Source: Methanomicrobium mobile BP
GTDB taxonomy: Archaea > Halobacteriota > Methanomicrobia > Methanomicrobiales > Methanomicrobiaceae
Assembly: GCF_000711215.1 (NCBI RefSeq)
Contig: NZ_JOMF01000009.1
Location: 90,873-154,872, forward strand
DNA: 64,000 nt
Reading direction: 5' to 3'
Position 1 is the stretch's first letter. Each line of letters opens with the position of its first letter. The notes beneath the pieces are model-generated. The model made no database searches, was not told the origin of the DNA, and saw only the letters and a list, made by a program, of their open reading frames with translations. Of the stretch, positions 21,501 through 31,306 are shown one piece after another. A program made the translations under genes and the position numbers.

Positions 21501-23216
21501 TTACAGATTCTCGAAGGCGACTTTGCCGCGGATGAGCTGCCTTAAGGTCTCGGCAAGGTGATCCTTGGGGATACGAATCTGTTTCATGGAATCGCGTTCG
21601 CGGAGGGTGACGGTATTGTCCTCTTTCGTGTCGTAATCGACCGTAACCGCAAACGGCGTTCCGATCTCGTCCTGCCTTCTGTATCTGCGTCCGATTGCGC
21701 CGGAATCGTCATACTGGGCAATGAGACCTTCGTCCTGAATCTCCGCCATAAGCTCGAGTGCAACGGTGTCGAGACCGTCACGGGACATGAGCGGCAGAAC
21801 GGCGACCTGAACCGGCGCAATCTTCTTTGAGATACGCAGAACGGTTCTGGTCTCGCCGTCGACGTCCTCCTCGTCGAAGGCGTGCTCGAGGACGGAATAG
21901 AGAATCCTGTCGATACCGTAGGAAGGCTCGATGACATGCGGCCTTACCTCTTCGCCGCGGATGACCGTCTCCTGCTCGCGAACCTTGTAGAGTTCCGGAG
22001 GGATGAGGATCTTTTCGCCGTCGAGGACGATCTCGGCGCCGTTTTCGGTCGGCTTCGATGCCGCAAGAAGTTCGGCAACCGCCTTGGCTTTGCCCTTGAA
22101 CTTCGGTCCGAGAGCGCCCATGTCAGCGACAATCTTCATCTCGCGGACTTTCTTCTCCTCGTCATACGGGATGAATGCCGTGAAGGAATCGCCGCTCTGC
22201 GCCGCATGCGCCTTTAAGTCGTAATCCGTTCTGTCGGCGATGCCGACGACCTCGACCCAGCCGAATCTCGCGGATAAGACCTCCGCGTCCCAGCAGTCGG
22301 TCGCATAGTGCGCACGCTCGTCGGGAAGGTGCTGTCTGAACCTGATTCTCGCGGGGTCGGCGCCGCAGGCGATGAGGAAATCGTGGGTAAGCGCGATATA
22401 GTAGCCAACGTATTCGTTTGCGACGATGCCGCTCTTGACTGCCTCTCCAATCGTAATCGCGACCGGCTCTTCGTCGTTCTCCTGCTGCTTGATTCCGCGG
22501 AGAGGGACTACGCGGTCGGCGTAACGCCCGAAGTTCGGATGCTCCTTATGCTGCGGGTGAACAAAAATCTCCGCCTCCGCCTGCGTAAACTCGCGAAGAC
22601 GGATCATACCCTGTCTCGGCGAGATCTCGTTTCTGTAGGACTTGCCTATCTGAACGGTGCCGAACGGCAGCTTGTCGCGGTAGAATCTGAGAAGTCTGCC
22701 GAAATCGGTGAAGATACCCTGTGCGGTCTCCGGGCGCAGGTAACCCGTTCTCTGACTTCCGGGACCTATTGTGGTGTGGAACATGAGGTTGAAGTAGTGC
22801 GCCTCGGCGCCGTCGAAGGTCTTGCCGCAGGCGGGGCAGGGAAGGTTCCTTAAAATTTCGGTAAGCTCGCCGAGCGTTTTGGTCTCGGCATGCTCGATAT
22901 TGTGTGCCTCGCAGACATGGTCGGCACGGTGGTATTCCTTACAGTGCGGGCACTGCACCATCTTGTCGGCAAAACCCTTTACATGCCCGGATGCTATGTA
23001 GATTGCCTCTTCTCCGACGGTAGGACACTCGATCTCGAAGTATCCTTCGCGGGCGACGTAGTAATCGCGCCAGAGGTTCTCTATCTTTCTCTTCATCATC
23101 GCGCCGAGCGGACCGTAATCAATAAGTCCCGCAACCGAGCCGTAGATCTCGGAAGAGGGCCATACAAAGCCTCTCCTCTTTGCAAGTTCCATAACTTTGT
23201 CGTAAACGTCAGCCAT
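21501..23216 (-). CDS. glyS: Glycyl-tRNA synthetase (class II, archaeal/eukaryotic type)
   Basis: Charges tRNA-Gly. The 571-residue homodimer type begins with VMELAKRRGFVWPSSEIYGS and includes the class II motif 2 region (FRNEISPRQGMIRLREFTQAE in altered spacing), motif 3 (EPSYGIDRILYSVLEH) and a C-terminal anticodon-binding domain. A four-Cys cluster (CPHC...CEAH and CPACG) appears in the insertion near residues 85-125, a zinc ribbon found in archaeal members. It is preceded by a TATA-like sequence and ends before the Hef gene. Confidence 0.95.
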   Translation of the reverse strand: MADVYDKVMELAKRRGFVWPSSEIYGSVAGLIDYGPLGAMMKRKIENLWRDYYVAREGYFEIECPTVGEEAIYIASGHVKGFADKMVQCPHCKEYHRADHVCEAHNIEHAETKTLGELTEILRNLPCPACGKTFDGAEAHYFNLMFHTTIGPGSQRTGYLRPETAQGIFTDFGRLLRFYRDKLPFGTVQIGKSYRNEISPRQGMIRLREFTQAEAEIFVHPQHKEHPNFGRYADRVVPLRGIKQQENDEEPVAITIGEAVKSGIVANEYVGYYIALTHDFLIACGADPARIRFRQHLPDERAHYATDCWDAEVLSARFGWVEVVGIADRTDYDLKAHAAQSGDSFTAFIPYDEEKKVREMKIVADMGALGPKFKGKAKAVAELLAASKPTENGAEIVLDGEKILIPPELYKVREQETVIRGEEVRPHVIEPSYGIDRILYSVLEHAFDEEDVDGETRTVLRISKKIAPVQVAVLPLMSRDGLDTVALELMAEIQDEGLIAQYDDSGAIGRRYRRQDEIGTPFAVTVDYDTKEDNTVTLRERDSMKQIRIPKDHLAETLRQLIRGKVAFENL

Positions 23217-23451
23217 TTTATTGTCTCTTTTAAGATGTCCCGTTTAAGAGAATCTCACTTTTCAGATTGTCTATTTTCAGATTGTCTATATTAATTCTGC
23301 GGGAACAGTATAAAACATATCACACGGCAAAAACACGGCATGACAAAATCATCCGGCAAATAAGATTCGCGCCAAAATTATTCACGCCGATATGATTCAC
23401 AAAAACCGAACAAAAAAGAAAATCAGGAAAATCGCGATTAAAAAGAATAAA

Positions 23452-23476
23452 CGGTCGGGCTTTGCCGTTCCGACCG
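23452..23476 (-). terminator. Hairpin terminator after the alanine symporter
   Basis: CGGTCGG (23452-23458) and CCGACCG (23470-23476) form a perfect 7-bp GC-rich stem with an 11-nt loop. On the minus strand it is followed by a T-rich stretch (TTTATTCTTTTT). It lies 24 bp beyond the symporter stop. Confidence 0.75.
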
Positions 23477-23499
23477 ATTAGTCAATATTTATTCGTTGT

Positions 23500-24942
23500 T
23501 TATTCGCTCTTGTTCCAGCAGGTTACGCCGGTCTTGTCCGACATGCTTGCGGCATTGAAGACCGGTTCCTCGATACCTTCGTCCTTCTGATCGAAGTAAT
23601 CGTTGAGGGCATGGAATGCGTGTTTGCTGAGCAGAAGCAGAACTCCCATGTTGAAGATACCCATCAGCGCCTGGAAGGTGTCCGCAAGATCCCATGCGAG
23701 GCTCATCGGTATGATCGAGGATAAGAAGACCATAAGGACGATTACGCCACGCAGAATCGTGAACGCCATCTTCTTGTCGGTGATGAATCTGAGGTTTGTC
23801 TCACTCATCGAGTAGTAACTGATCAGACTCGAGAAAGCGAAGACGAACATGAATATCGCAATCAGATAAGGTCCGAGCCATCCGAGGAAGGTGTAGCTTA
23901 CCGCTTCCTGAACGAGCGGTGCGCCGCCCATGGTTGTCGGAATTACGTAATCCACGTAGTTTGTCGTTGTGTTGAGATAGATTAAGATAACGAACGCGGT
24001 TGCCGAACAGACAACAAGTGTATCGATTAAGACACCCACGGACTGGATAAGTCCCTGCTTTACGGGGTGCTTTACGTCAGCCGAGGAGGCAACGTTCGGA
24101 ATCGAACCGATACCGGCTTCGTTGGAGAATACGCCGCGCTTGAGACCCCACATCACTGCCGCACCGAGAGTACCGCCGACGAAGGACTGAACGCCGAAGG
24201 CATACGCAAAGATTGTCTCGATTACGAGCGAGACCTGGGTGAAGTGCGTAAGGGTAATGAGCAGTGCCAGAAGAAGCCATATCATCGCCATTATCGGAAC
24301 GATTACGGTGGATGCCTTTGCAACACGAGTAATTCCTCCGAAGATGATTGCCGCCGCAACTATTGTAAGAATTACGGCAAAGACAATGACATCGGTGCCG
24401 AACGCGGTCGAGAATGCCGCGGTTGCATTGTTTGCCTGAACGCCGATGAACATGAAACCGTATGTGAATATGATTAAAAGCGCAATAAATTTGGCAAATG
24501 TCGGCTTTCCGAGACCGTTGCGGATGTAAAAGGCAGGACCGCCGTGATACTGTCCGTCTTCCTTCTTCTCTTTGTAGATCTGACCGATCGTACATTCGAC
24601 GAAGCTTGTTGCGGCTCCTATGAATGCGAAGATCCACATCCAGAAGATTGCACCGGGACCTCCGTATACGATTGCCGCGGCAACACCGGCGATGTTACCT
24701 ACACCGATACGTGCACCCATACTGACACAGAATGCCTGGAATGACGAGATGGTGTGTTTTCCGCTACCCTCTTTCAAGCCCGTAAACGCTAATTTGCAGG
24801 CTTCGTCCAGACGATTGATCTGGACAAATTTAGTTCTAACAGTGAAATACAGACCGATACCTATGATGAACACAAACGCGATGTACCAGACATAGGTGTT
24901 AACAAAACTGTTAGCACTGTCTATTATCTCTACAAAACTCAT
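23500..24942 (-). CDS. agcS: Sodium:alanine symporter (AgcS family)
   Basis: Sodium-coupled amino acid importer, about 10-11 membrane segments. The 480 residues show the AGCS signatures: FQAFCVSMGARIGVGNIAGVAAA near residue 70 and the conserved GGPGAIFWMWIFAFIG region; close relatives in methanococci take up alanine. The last 60 residues are soluble and end in a Cys-containing tail. It stands alone, with a TATA-like element upstream and a hairpin terminator downstream. Confidence 0.94.
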   Translation of the reverse strand: MSFVEIIDSANSFVNTYVWYIAFVFIIGIGLYFTVRTKFVQINRLDEACKLAFTGLKEGSGKHTISSFQAFCVSMGARIGVGNIAGVAAAIVYGGPGAIFWMWIFAFIGAATSFVECTIGQIYKEKKEDGQYHGGPAFYIRNGLGKPTFAKFIALLIIFTYGFMFIGVQANNATAAFSTAFGTDVIVFAVILTIVAAAIIFGGITRVAKASTVIVPIMAMIWLLLALLITLTHFTQVSLVIETIFAYAFGVQSFVGGTLGAAVMWGLKRGVFSNEAGIGSIPNVASSADVKHPVKQGLIQSVGVLIDTLVVCSATAFVILIYLNTTTNYVDYVIPTTMGGAPLVQEAVSYTFLGWLGPYLIAIFMFVFAFSSLISYYSMSETNLRFITDKKMAFTILRGVIVLMVFLSSIIPMSLAWDLADTFQALMGIFNMGVLLLLSKHAFHALNDYFDQKDEGIEEPVFNAASMSDKTGVTCWNKSE

Positions 24943-25199
24943 CTTTTAAAGTTTTGGATTATTACATCATAAATATAGTGTTTTATCATGATCTATCATT
25001 ACAGATAAATTCCGAAAATATGCCGCAGTATCGGAAAATGTCCGAAGACTGTCGGATAAAAAAAGGCGTCTCGGATGGGGTGAAAGGGTTGCCCAAAAAG
25101 TATAACGAAAATCCGACGGGAGATAGGGTGAGAGATTCGGCGGATGGCAAGATGGATTGGGTGAGGCAGTGTTTAGGGTGTGATGGCTTCGGTGAGCGA

Positions 25200-26027
25200 T
25201 CACCGCCGCTTATGACCGCATGAGGCGGCATAGACGACAATCTCGTCTTCGGGCAGACGGAGCTGCGCTTTCACGGCTTCGTCTGCGAAAGCATTTATTG
25301 CACAGACTCCGATATCCGCGTCGACGCCCGCCAGATAGAGATTCTGACAGATATGACCGGCATCAAGGAATATGTCACGATAACCGCGGGTGCCGTATTT
25401 CCAGACGGCACGATAGGGTTTTGCCGTCCAGAAAAATACGACCGGGGCTCTCAGAACCTGCGGCTGCATCATGCAGGCACGTCCGAGTCCGGCAACGGCA
25501 TCTATGCCCTCCGCGACAAGCGAGAGTTCATGTTCTGTCGGATTGTAACGCCAGATGCCGTCCTTTTTCGGCAGCCACGAGCAGTTCTGAATCGAGAGAG
25601 AGGTCTCTACGGGATGGATTGCCCCCGCCGAAGGTGCCGTTCGAAACCCATCGGATTCTCCCGATATCCCGCAGGATGCCCAGAGGAGATAGGAGAGGCA
25701 TTCGGCGCTTATCTCTTCGGCGCTGTATCGCCTTATGCTCCGCCGCGTTCTCAAGATCTCAAAGAGCGACCGGCGCCCGTTCGGACCGCCAAAGCCTTCC
25801 GGATCTGCCGCAGGGTCTTCGCAACCGCAGGAACCGCAGGAACCTCCGTAAACCGAATGTGAAGAATATAACGTATCCTTGGGGGAGGGCAGTTTAAAGA
25901 TTATTTTATCGGGACCGGTTGAATTATCGGGACTCTCCGGTCTCGGCAGACCATTCTGCTCGTCCGTCCGGGTTTCGGGCGGGTAGTTCGACGCCGCCAT
26001 GAATTCCATGCCGATATCTCTCTGCAT
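25200..26027 (-). CDS. SagB/nitroreductase-family oxidoreductase
   Basis: FMN-dependent nitroreductase-fold protein of the SagB/ThcOx type. The first 85 residues are Pro/Ser-rich and poorly ordered. The domain runs from RRSLFEILRTRRSIRRYSAEEIS, through the conserved FRTAPSAGAIHP (flavin and active-site region), to AGHICQNLYLAGVDADIGVCAIN. No azoline-forming partners (SagC, SagD) or peptide precursor lie nearby, so a modification role is not supported; a stand-alone oxidoreductase is more likely. Several Met codons near the start make the N-terminus uncertain. Confidence 0.85.
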   Translation of the reverse strand: MQRDIGMEFMAASNYPPETRTDEQNGLPRPESPDNSTGPDKIIFKLPSPKDTLYSSHSVYGGSCGSCGCEDPAADPEGFGGPNGRRSLFEILRTRRSIRRYSAEEISAECLSYLLWASCGISGESDGFRTAPSAGAIHPVETSLSIQNCSWLPKKDGIWRYNPTEHELSLVAEGIDAVAGLGRACMMQPQVLRAPVVFFWTAKPYRAVWKYGTRGYRDIFLDAGHICQNLYLAGVDADIGVCAINAFADEAVKAQLRLPEDEIVVYAASCGHKRR

Positions 26028-26279
26028 AATATCCTAAAATTACCGCAGCGGAATAAATAGATAAGCATTCTCCCAAATGCAGAGGAAGTCATGCGAAGTC
26101 ATCTCAAGTCATCCGAAGGAAGCATAGGGCATACTAAGGCAAGGGGATAGCGGAGGGTATCATTGCATCCCGATGCATGCGAAGGGATTCAGTTATCATC
26201 ATATAATGCAAATGAATATAGCGGATTGGCATAATGCCGATGTCATTACGGCAGGGAAAAACCGTATTTGGAGAGAAAA

Positions 26280-26552
26280 ATGAGTAAAACGATTATAACC
26301 GTAGTTGGAAAAGATACCGTAGGAATTATCGCAAAAGTCTGTACATATCTTGCCGAGAACAATATCAATATCGAAGACATATCGCAGACGATCATTCAGG
26401 GATACTTCAACATGATGATGATAGTGGATACGAGCAGTTCAAAGGCGCAGTTCTCGGAAATGGTCACCGAGCTCGAGAAGATAGGCGAAGGTCTCGGCGT
26501 CAAGATAAAATGCCAGCACGAGGAGATCTTCACAAAGATGCACCGTATCTGA
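26280..26552 (+). CDS. ACT-domain protein, UPF0237 family
   Basis: A 90-residue double ACT-type ligand-binding protein (TIITVVGKDTVGIIAKVCTY, then NINIEDISQTIIQGYFNMMM) that probably senses an amino acid. I start at ATG 26280 behind GGAGAG rather than the in-frame TTG 12 nt upstream. It lies 74 bp before the UPF0210 gene on the same strand; these two families very often travel together, so the ACT protein is a likely regulator of its neighbour. Confidence 0.92.
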   Translation: MSKTIITVVGKDTVGIIAKVCTYLAENNINIEDISQTIIQGYFNMMMIVDTSSSKAQFSEMVTELEKIGEGLGVKIKCQHEEIFTKMHRI

Positions 26553-26626
26553 GGCGGTCGCAGCCGGCAATCGCAGTTTGACCGCACGATAAATAACGCT
26601 TAATTACGCAAAAATTACGCAAAAAC

Positions 26627-27991
26627 ATGATAAACATCTTTGAAGTCCACGAGACCAACAAAATGATCGAGCAGGAGAAGCTCGATGTCAGAACAATCAC
26701 CATGGGTATCAGTCTGCTGGACTGTATCGATTCTGACCTTGAAACGCTGAACAATAAGATATACGAGAAGATTACAAGGCTTGCGAGGAACCTTGTGCCG
26801 GTCGGCAACGAGATTGCGCTGGAATACGGAATCCCAATCGTAAACAAGAGAATCTCGGTCACGCCGATTGCGCTCGTCGGCGCCAGCGCCTGCAAGTCGC
26901 CGGATGACTTCGTAGAGATTGCAAAGACGCTCGACAAAGCCGCAACCGAGCTCGGCGTCAACTTCCTCGGCGGATACTCGGCGCTGGTCTCCAAGGGTAT
27001 GACGCCCGCGGAGAAGAACCTCATTCTCTCCATACCGAAGGCGCTCTCCTGCACCGAGAGGGTATGCAGCTCCGTGAATATCGGCTCGACCAAGACGGGT
27101 ATCAATATGGATGCCGTCAAACTCATGGGCGAGACCATAAAGAAGACGGCGGAGGCAACAAAGGATATCGACTCGTTCGGCTGCGCAAAGCTCGTGGTCT
27201 TCTGCAATGCGCCGGATGACAACCCCTTCATGGCGGGGGCGTTCCACGGCGTTACGGAAGCGGATGCAATCATCAATGTCGGCGTCAGCGGTCCGGGTGT
27301 CGTCAAGCACGCTCTCGAATCGGTTCGCGGCGAGAACTTCGAGGTTCTCTGCGAGACCGTGAAGAAGACGGCTTTCAAGATCACCCGCGTCGGTCAGCTT
27401 GTCGCTCAGCGGGCTTCGGAGAAACTGAATGTGCCCTTCGGCATCGTAGATCTCTCGCTTGCGCCGACTCCCTCCGTAGGAGACAGCGTTGCCGAGATCC
27501 TCGAAGAGATGGGTCTGGAATCGACGGGTGCGCCGGGCACTACAGCGGCGCTTGCGCTTCTTAACGATCAGGTCAAGAAAGGCGGCGTCATGGCAAGTTC
27601 TTTCGTCGGCGGTCTCAGCGGCGCTTTTATCCCCGTCAGCGAGGACAAGGGCATGATCGATGCCGTCAACCGCGGTTCGCTCACAATCGAGAAACTCGAG
27701 GCTATGACCTGTGTCTGCTCGGTCGGTCTGGATATGATTGCGATACCCGGAAAGACACCGGCATCGTCGATAGCGGGAATCATCGCCGACGAAGCTGCGC
27801 TCGGAATGGTCAATCAGAAGACGACGGCGGTCCGCCTTATCCCCGTCGTCGGCAAGGATGTCGGCGATTCGATTGATTTCGGCGGTCTCTGGGGTTCCGC
27901 ACCGATACAGCAGATAAATACCTTTGACTGCTCGGCTTTCGTGAACCGCGGCGGAAGAATCCCCGCACCGATTCACAGTTTCAGAAACTGA
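26627..27991 (+). CDS. UPF0210 (PFL-like) family protein
   Basis: A 454-residue protein of the conserved UPF0210/DUF711 family, structurally related to glycyl radical enzymes but of unknown function. Seen: [15 protein letters not shown] near residue 25, [12 protein letters not shown] near 225, and [25 protein letters not shown] near 370. It is second in a two-gene unit with the ACT protein. The start is close behind the ACT stop with no strong Shine-Dalgarno site. Confidence 0.92.
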   Translation: MINIFEVHETNKMIEQEKLDVRTITMGISLLDCIDSDLETLNNKIYEKITRLARNLVPVGNEIALEYGIPIVNKRISVTPIALVGASACKSPDDFVEIAKTLDKAATELGVNFLGGYSALVSKGMTPAEKNLILSIPKALSCTERVCSSVNIGSTKTGINMDAVKLMGETIKKTAEATKDIDSFGCAKLVVFCNAPDDNPFMAGAFHGVTEADAIINVGVSGPGVVKHALESVRGENFEVLCETVKKTAFKITRVGQLVAQRASEKLNVPFGIVDLSLAPTPSVGDSVAEILEEMGLESTGAPGTTAALALLNDQVKKGGVMASSFVGGLSGAFIPVSEDKGMIDAVNRGSLTIEKLEAMTCVCSVGLDMIAIPGKTPASSIAGIIADEAALGMVNQKTTAVRLIPVVGKDVGDSIDFGGLWGSAPIQQINTFDCSAFVNRGGRIPAPIHSFRN

Positions 27992-28150
27992 TACCCCATA
28001 CCTTTTTCATTTTTCTTTCAATTTCTTCTTTTCCCGTTTTTCATTTTCGGGTCGAAAGTTTTGGAATATCCCGCGAAATTGCTATATATTACATGCATCA
28101 ATTTTAAATATATCAGTCAGTTTCGATTGTTACAGTAAAAAGGTCATATC

Positions 28151-28486
28151 ATGAGTGTAGATAATACAAGATTTAATCTGGCATGGCTGTCGATTATCCT
28201 CTTCATTGCAGCCGCCGTTATCTTCGGAATAGTATTCAATATGCCTCTGATGGCATGCGTCGGAATTTTCTTCCTCGGTACGGGTGCCGTCACCGCGGTT
28301 CTCGGGGCAATCGTCGGAAAGACGGATACCATGCTTATCGGCGGAGGCGCGGCACTTGCAGTCGTCGGTCTCGTGCTTGTCGTAATGAACTACTCGGCAA
28401 TCAACCCGGTGCTTTTGATCGCAGCCATTGTGCTCGTCGCGGCAATCGCCGGAATTATTGCCGTTATCGCAAAGAGCAGAAAGTGA
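28151..28486 (+). CDS. Small membrane protein with four helices
   Basis: The 111 residues are almost entirely hydrophobic: four membrane segments at about 12-32, 36-57, 60-80 and 85-106, with a short charged tail KSRK. The N-terminus MSVDNTRFNL is hydrophilic. Family not recognised. A TATA-like TTTAAATATA lies at about 28104, and AAAAGGTC precedes the start. It converges with the flavodoxin gene over a bidirectional A/T-rich terminator. Confidence 0.82.
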   Translation: MSVDNTRFNLAWLSIILFIAAAVIFGIVFNMPLMACVGIFFLGTGAVTAVLGAIVGKTDTMLIGGGAALAVVGLVLVVMNYSAINPVLLIAAIVLVAAIAGIIAVIAKSRK

Positions 28487-28524
28487 ACGGAATAAATCCG
28501 AATCAATCAGAATCCAAAATCACA

Positions 28525-28568
28525 TTTTTTTACGATTTTTATTTTAAAAAAATTATTTTCAAAAAAAA
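28525..28568. terminator. Bidirectional A/T-rich terminator
   Basis: T7 and T5 runs on the plus strand are followed by A7 and A8 runs, which read as T-runs on the minus strand. They lie between two converging genes and so can stop transcription in both directions. Confidence 0.6.
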
Positions 28569-28607
28569 GTTCCCGGTAATAGTTTCGGGGAGATATTTTC
28601 AGAAAAT

Positions 28608-29123
28608 TCAGAGAGATTTCTTTGCCCATGCGGCGACCGTGCTCTCGCTCTCCGCGGACTTATAACCTCGAATCGAAAGCCCCGCCTTTATGGTTGCGCC
28701 CCTGCAGATATTCTTTAAGTCGCGCTCACTGCCGCCCATGCCGCTGCCCTCATTCGTGCAGAACGGAATTACGGTCTTGCCGGTGAAGTCATACTTCTCC
28801 AGAAGGGTGAACATGCACATCGGCATCGTACCCCACCAGTTGGGATAGCCGATGAATATGGTGTCATAGCTCTCGAAATCCGGAGGATACGCCTTAATCT
28901 CCGGACGTGCATTTGCACGGAGTTCTGCTTTTGCCTCCTCGATACAGGTATTGTAGCTCTCGGAATACGGCTTTACGGTATCCACCTCGAAGATATCTCC
29001 TCCGACAGCCTTCCGTATAAATTCGGCTACACGCTCGGTATTGCCCTTTTCGAGGTTTTTCAAACCGCCGTTCCAGTAGTTCTCGCCCTTGCGGGAGTAA
29101 TAAACGATAAGTATCTTTGACAT
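28608..29123 (-). CDS. Flavodoxin
   Basis: FMN-binding electron carrier of 171 residues. The phosphate loop is VYYSRKGENYW near the start; the FMN-contacting loops are IFIGYPNWWGTMP around residue 90 and PFCTNEGSGMGGSERDL around 120. It stands alone with its own upstream region. A 14-residue insertion (GGLKNLEKGN) follows the phosphate loop; similar insertions occur in flavodoxins of anaerobes. Confidence 0.93.
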   Translation of the reverse strand: MSKILIVYYSRKGENYWNGGLKNLEKGNTERVAEFIRKAVGGDIFEVDTVKPYSESYNTCIEEAKAELRANARPEIKAYPPDFESYDTIFIGYPNWWGTMPMCMFTLLEKYDFTGKTVIPFCTNEGSGMGGSERDLKNICRGATIKAGLSIRGYKSAESESTVAAWAKKSL

Positions 29124-29249
29124 GATGACAGCCTCACAAATTCACTTATTTTACTCTGTCACGGGGTGCTAAAAAATCTATCCGAATTGAAGCGATTAAA
29201 AAAAACCGTGATTATAAAAAAAATAAAAAAAAGAAAATGAATTTTAGTT

Positions 29250-29336
29250 CTGTTTTGTCTGATTTTGTCTGATTTTACCGGATATTATCTGATTTTATCT
29301 GATTTTACCGGATATTATCTGATTTTTGTCAGATTA
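29250..29336. repeat. 10-bp/30-bp compound tandem repeat
   Basis: Units of TGATTTTGTC / TGATTTTACCGGATATTATC type; a 30-31 bp higher-order unit (TTTTACCGGATATTATCTGA core) occurs twice in full. It abuts the stop codon of the SPFH gene. Confidence 0.9.
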
Positions 29337-30518
29337 CTGCTTTGTTCCGCATTCGGGGCAGAACTTGGCGCCGGGTGCAAGCTCGGCACCGCACTCGGTG
29401 CAGAAGGACTTCTTGGGGGCAGCCTCGACCTTGGTTCCGCATTCTGGGCAAAACTTTGCCGTTGCCTTGATTGCCGCTCCGCAGTTTGCGCATTTCGTCA
29501 TGCCCGCCGCGTCTGCCGCTGCCGCTCCTGCCGCAGCTCCTGCTCCGGCTGCCGCCGCGGGTGCCGGCTGGGGCTGCTGGGGTGCGGCTCCGAAAGGTGC
29601 GGGCTGTCCGGTCATGCCTGCCATTCCCTGCGCCATCATGCCGCCCATACCCATACCTGCACCCATACCTGCGCCCATCATGGCAAATCCGGCACCTTCG
29701 CCGCCCTTTGAAGCGCCGACGCCGATATTCTCGATTGCCTTTCCGGACTGGTACTGCATGTAGTTAACGCCGAGAGCCGACATTGCACCGCGTTTATTGA
29801 TGGCATCCTGAACCTCTTCCGGCATATTGATGTTAAGACCGGAGAACTTCATGATCTTCAGACCGTAGACCTCGGTCTCGGTCGTCAGTTTACCCAGACA
29901 GATCTGTTCGATCTCCTGAAGATATGCGGGCATATCGAGGACGCCCATCTGCTTCTTGGTCTTAAGCTCGCCGAGAGTGTCGTTTAAGACCATCACAATC
30001 TGATCCTTAAGCCATGAGACGATCTCGTCGGACTGGGTAAGACCCTTGGTGCCGACAAACTGCGTGATCATGAGAAGCGGATCCACGACCTTGTAGGAGA
30101 ACTGACCGAACATTCTCAGCTGGACGACGCCGAAATCGACATCGCGGAATGCCAGGGGCTGGCTCGTTCCGAACTTGTCGCGGAATTCGCGTTTCTGAAC
30201 CCAGTAGAACTCTCCTATCTGGGTAACGCCCGTAATCGCCTTGCCGATTGTGCCGAGGATTGGCACATTCTGACTCGTCAGTGCATACCTGTCGGGTCTG
30301 TCGAATAACTGCATTGCTTTGCCGTCGCGGAAGAAGATACCGAATTCGTCCTCGCGGACAAGGACGTTATCGTTCCAGACGATGTTTCTGGGCAGACGCC
30401 ACATGACGTTGTCGCCTTTGTGATCCTCGACCCAGTAGAATCCGCTGCGTGTCTCGGCACCGTCGAGATCGCTGCCGGACCCTATTTTTGTGCTTGTTTT
30501 AGAAGAAAATAATCCCAT
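29334..30518 (-). CDS. SPFH-domain protein with two C-terminal zinc ribbons
   Basis: The first 250 residues form an SPFH (stomatin/flotillin-like) domain of the YdjI type: FIFFRDGKAMQLFDRPDRY region, then FGQFSYKVVDPLLMITQFVG and LKIMKFSGLNINMPEEVQ. Then come a Gly/Met-rich stretch (residues 285-310), an Ala/Pro linker and two zinc ribbons (CANCGAAIKATAKFCPECG and CTECGAELAPGAKFCPECG). There is no membrane helix, so membrane contact would come from partners. Its start overlaps the stop of the helical protein gene by one base (TAATG). B. subtilis YdjI has a similar layout and works in membrane-stress response with PspA. Confidence 0.88.
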   Translation of the reverse strand: MGLFSSKTSTKIGSGSDLDGAETRSGFYWVEDHKGDNVMWRLPRNIVWNDNVLVREDEFGIFFRDGKAMQLFDRPDRYALTSQNVPILGTIGKAITGVTQIGEFYWVQKREFRDKFGTSQPLAFRDVDFGVVQLRMFGQFSYKVVDPLLMITQFVGTKGLTQSDEIVSWLKDQIVMVLNDTLGELKTKKQMGVLDMPAYLQEIEQICLGKLTTETEVYGLKIMKFSGLNINMPEEVQDAINKRGAMSALGVNYMQYQSGKAIENIGVGASKGGEGAGFAMMGAGMGAGMGMGGMMAQGMAGMTGQPAPFGAAPQQPQPAPAAAAGAGAAAGAAAADAAGMTKCANCGAAIKATAKFCPECGTKVEAAPKKSFCTECGAELAPGAKFCPECGTKQ

Positions 30519-31054
30519 TATATCGCTCCGAGATTGGCCATTGTTTCAATACGCTTTCCGAACTGATTCTGCAGCTCGTTTAACCCGGCACGCGTCTTCT
30601 TCGCATTTGCCTTTACGGTCGCAAAGTCGCCGCCTTCGGCCGCGGATAGTGATGCCGCGGTAAAACCCGCCAGATCGTTGACTCCGCCGAGAAGCGAGAG
30701 GTCATACTCGTAGAGGGTGTTGAGTTCGTCGTCGGCAACGCGGTATGCGGGCGAGATACCCGAATAACCCTGTTCAGCATGGCGAATCTTGGCTTCCGTC
30801 GTCTTTGCCGCCGAGATTACCGCCGCAATGTCGTTCATCAAATCCAGTTCAAGCTCGCGGCTGCAGACCTCGCGGATATCTTCGAGCGGCTTTAAGACCT
30901 CGTCGCGCATTCTGTCGGCGATCTGAAGTCTTAACATCGAATCCGCGATTCTCAGGTCTTCACGGATACGGTAACCGCGATATCCGGGTATCGCCATCTG
31001 AATCTTCTTGAGAAGACCGCGGTCTTCGGAAACTCTTTCTCTTATATCGGTCAT
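30518..31054 (-). CDS. Helical protein co-transcribed with the SPFH gene
   Basis: A 178-residue, mainly helical protein of unknown function. The segment MAIPGYRGYRIREDLRIADS near residue 20 resembles a motif I associate with SPFH-linked proteins; the rest is amphipathic and could form a coiled-coil bundle. No Cys motifs or membrane segments. Its stop and the SPFH start overlap, which implies coupled translation and joint function. It could take the place that PspA-like scaffold proteins hold in bacterial YdjI operons; this is inference. Confidence 0.8.
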   Translation of the reverse strand: MTDIRERVSEDRGLLKKIQMAIPGYRGYRIREDLRIADSMLRLQIADRMRDEVLKPLEDIREVCSRELELDLMNDIAAVISAAKTTEAKIRHAEQGYSGISPAYRVADDELNTLYEYDLSLLGGVNDLAGFTAASLSAAEGGDFATVKANAKKTRAGLNELQNQFGKRIETMANLGAI

Positions 31055-31306
31055 TTTAACTCCTGATTTTACTGTATTCCCGTTTTGAATACGTTTCTGA
31101 TATATTTACCATATATTTCGGATATATTTCGGGTATATTCGGGATCTGTTCCCAATATACCGATATTCCTGATATTATAAACCTGTATGGGATACCCGAC
31201 GTAAGATATCCGCACGGGATATCTCCGTAAGGTATCGATAAGGCACGATTGGGTATCGTTCTCTGTGTTCTCAGTGTTGTCAGTGTTCTCGGTATCCCCG
31301 GTATTC

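Noticed and set aside
25200..26027. Azoline/thiopeptide modification locus from the SagB-like protein
   Set aside because: No cyclodehydratase or precursor peptide gene is near; the fold alone is not enough.
26615..27976. 453-residue open frame opposite the UPF0210 gene
   Set aside because: Exact antisense shadow of a conserved gene; no domain visible.
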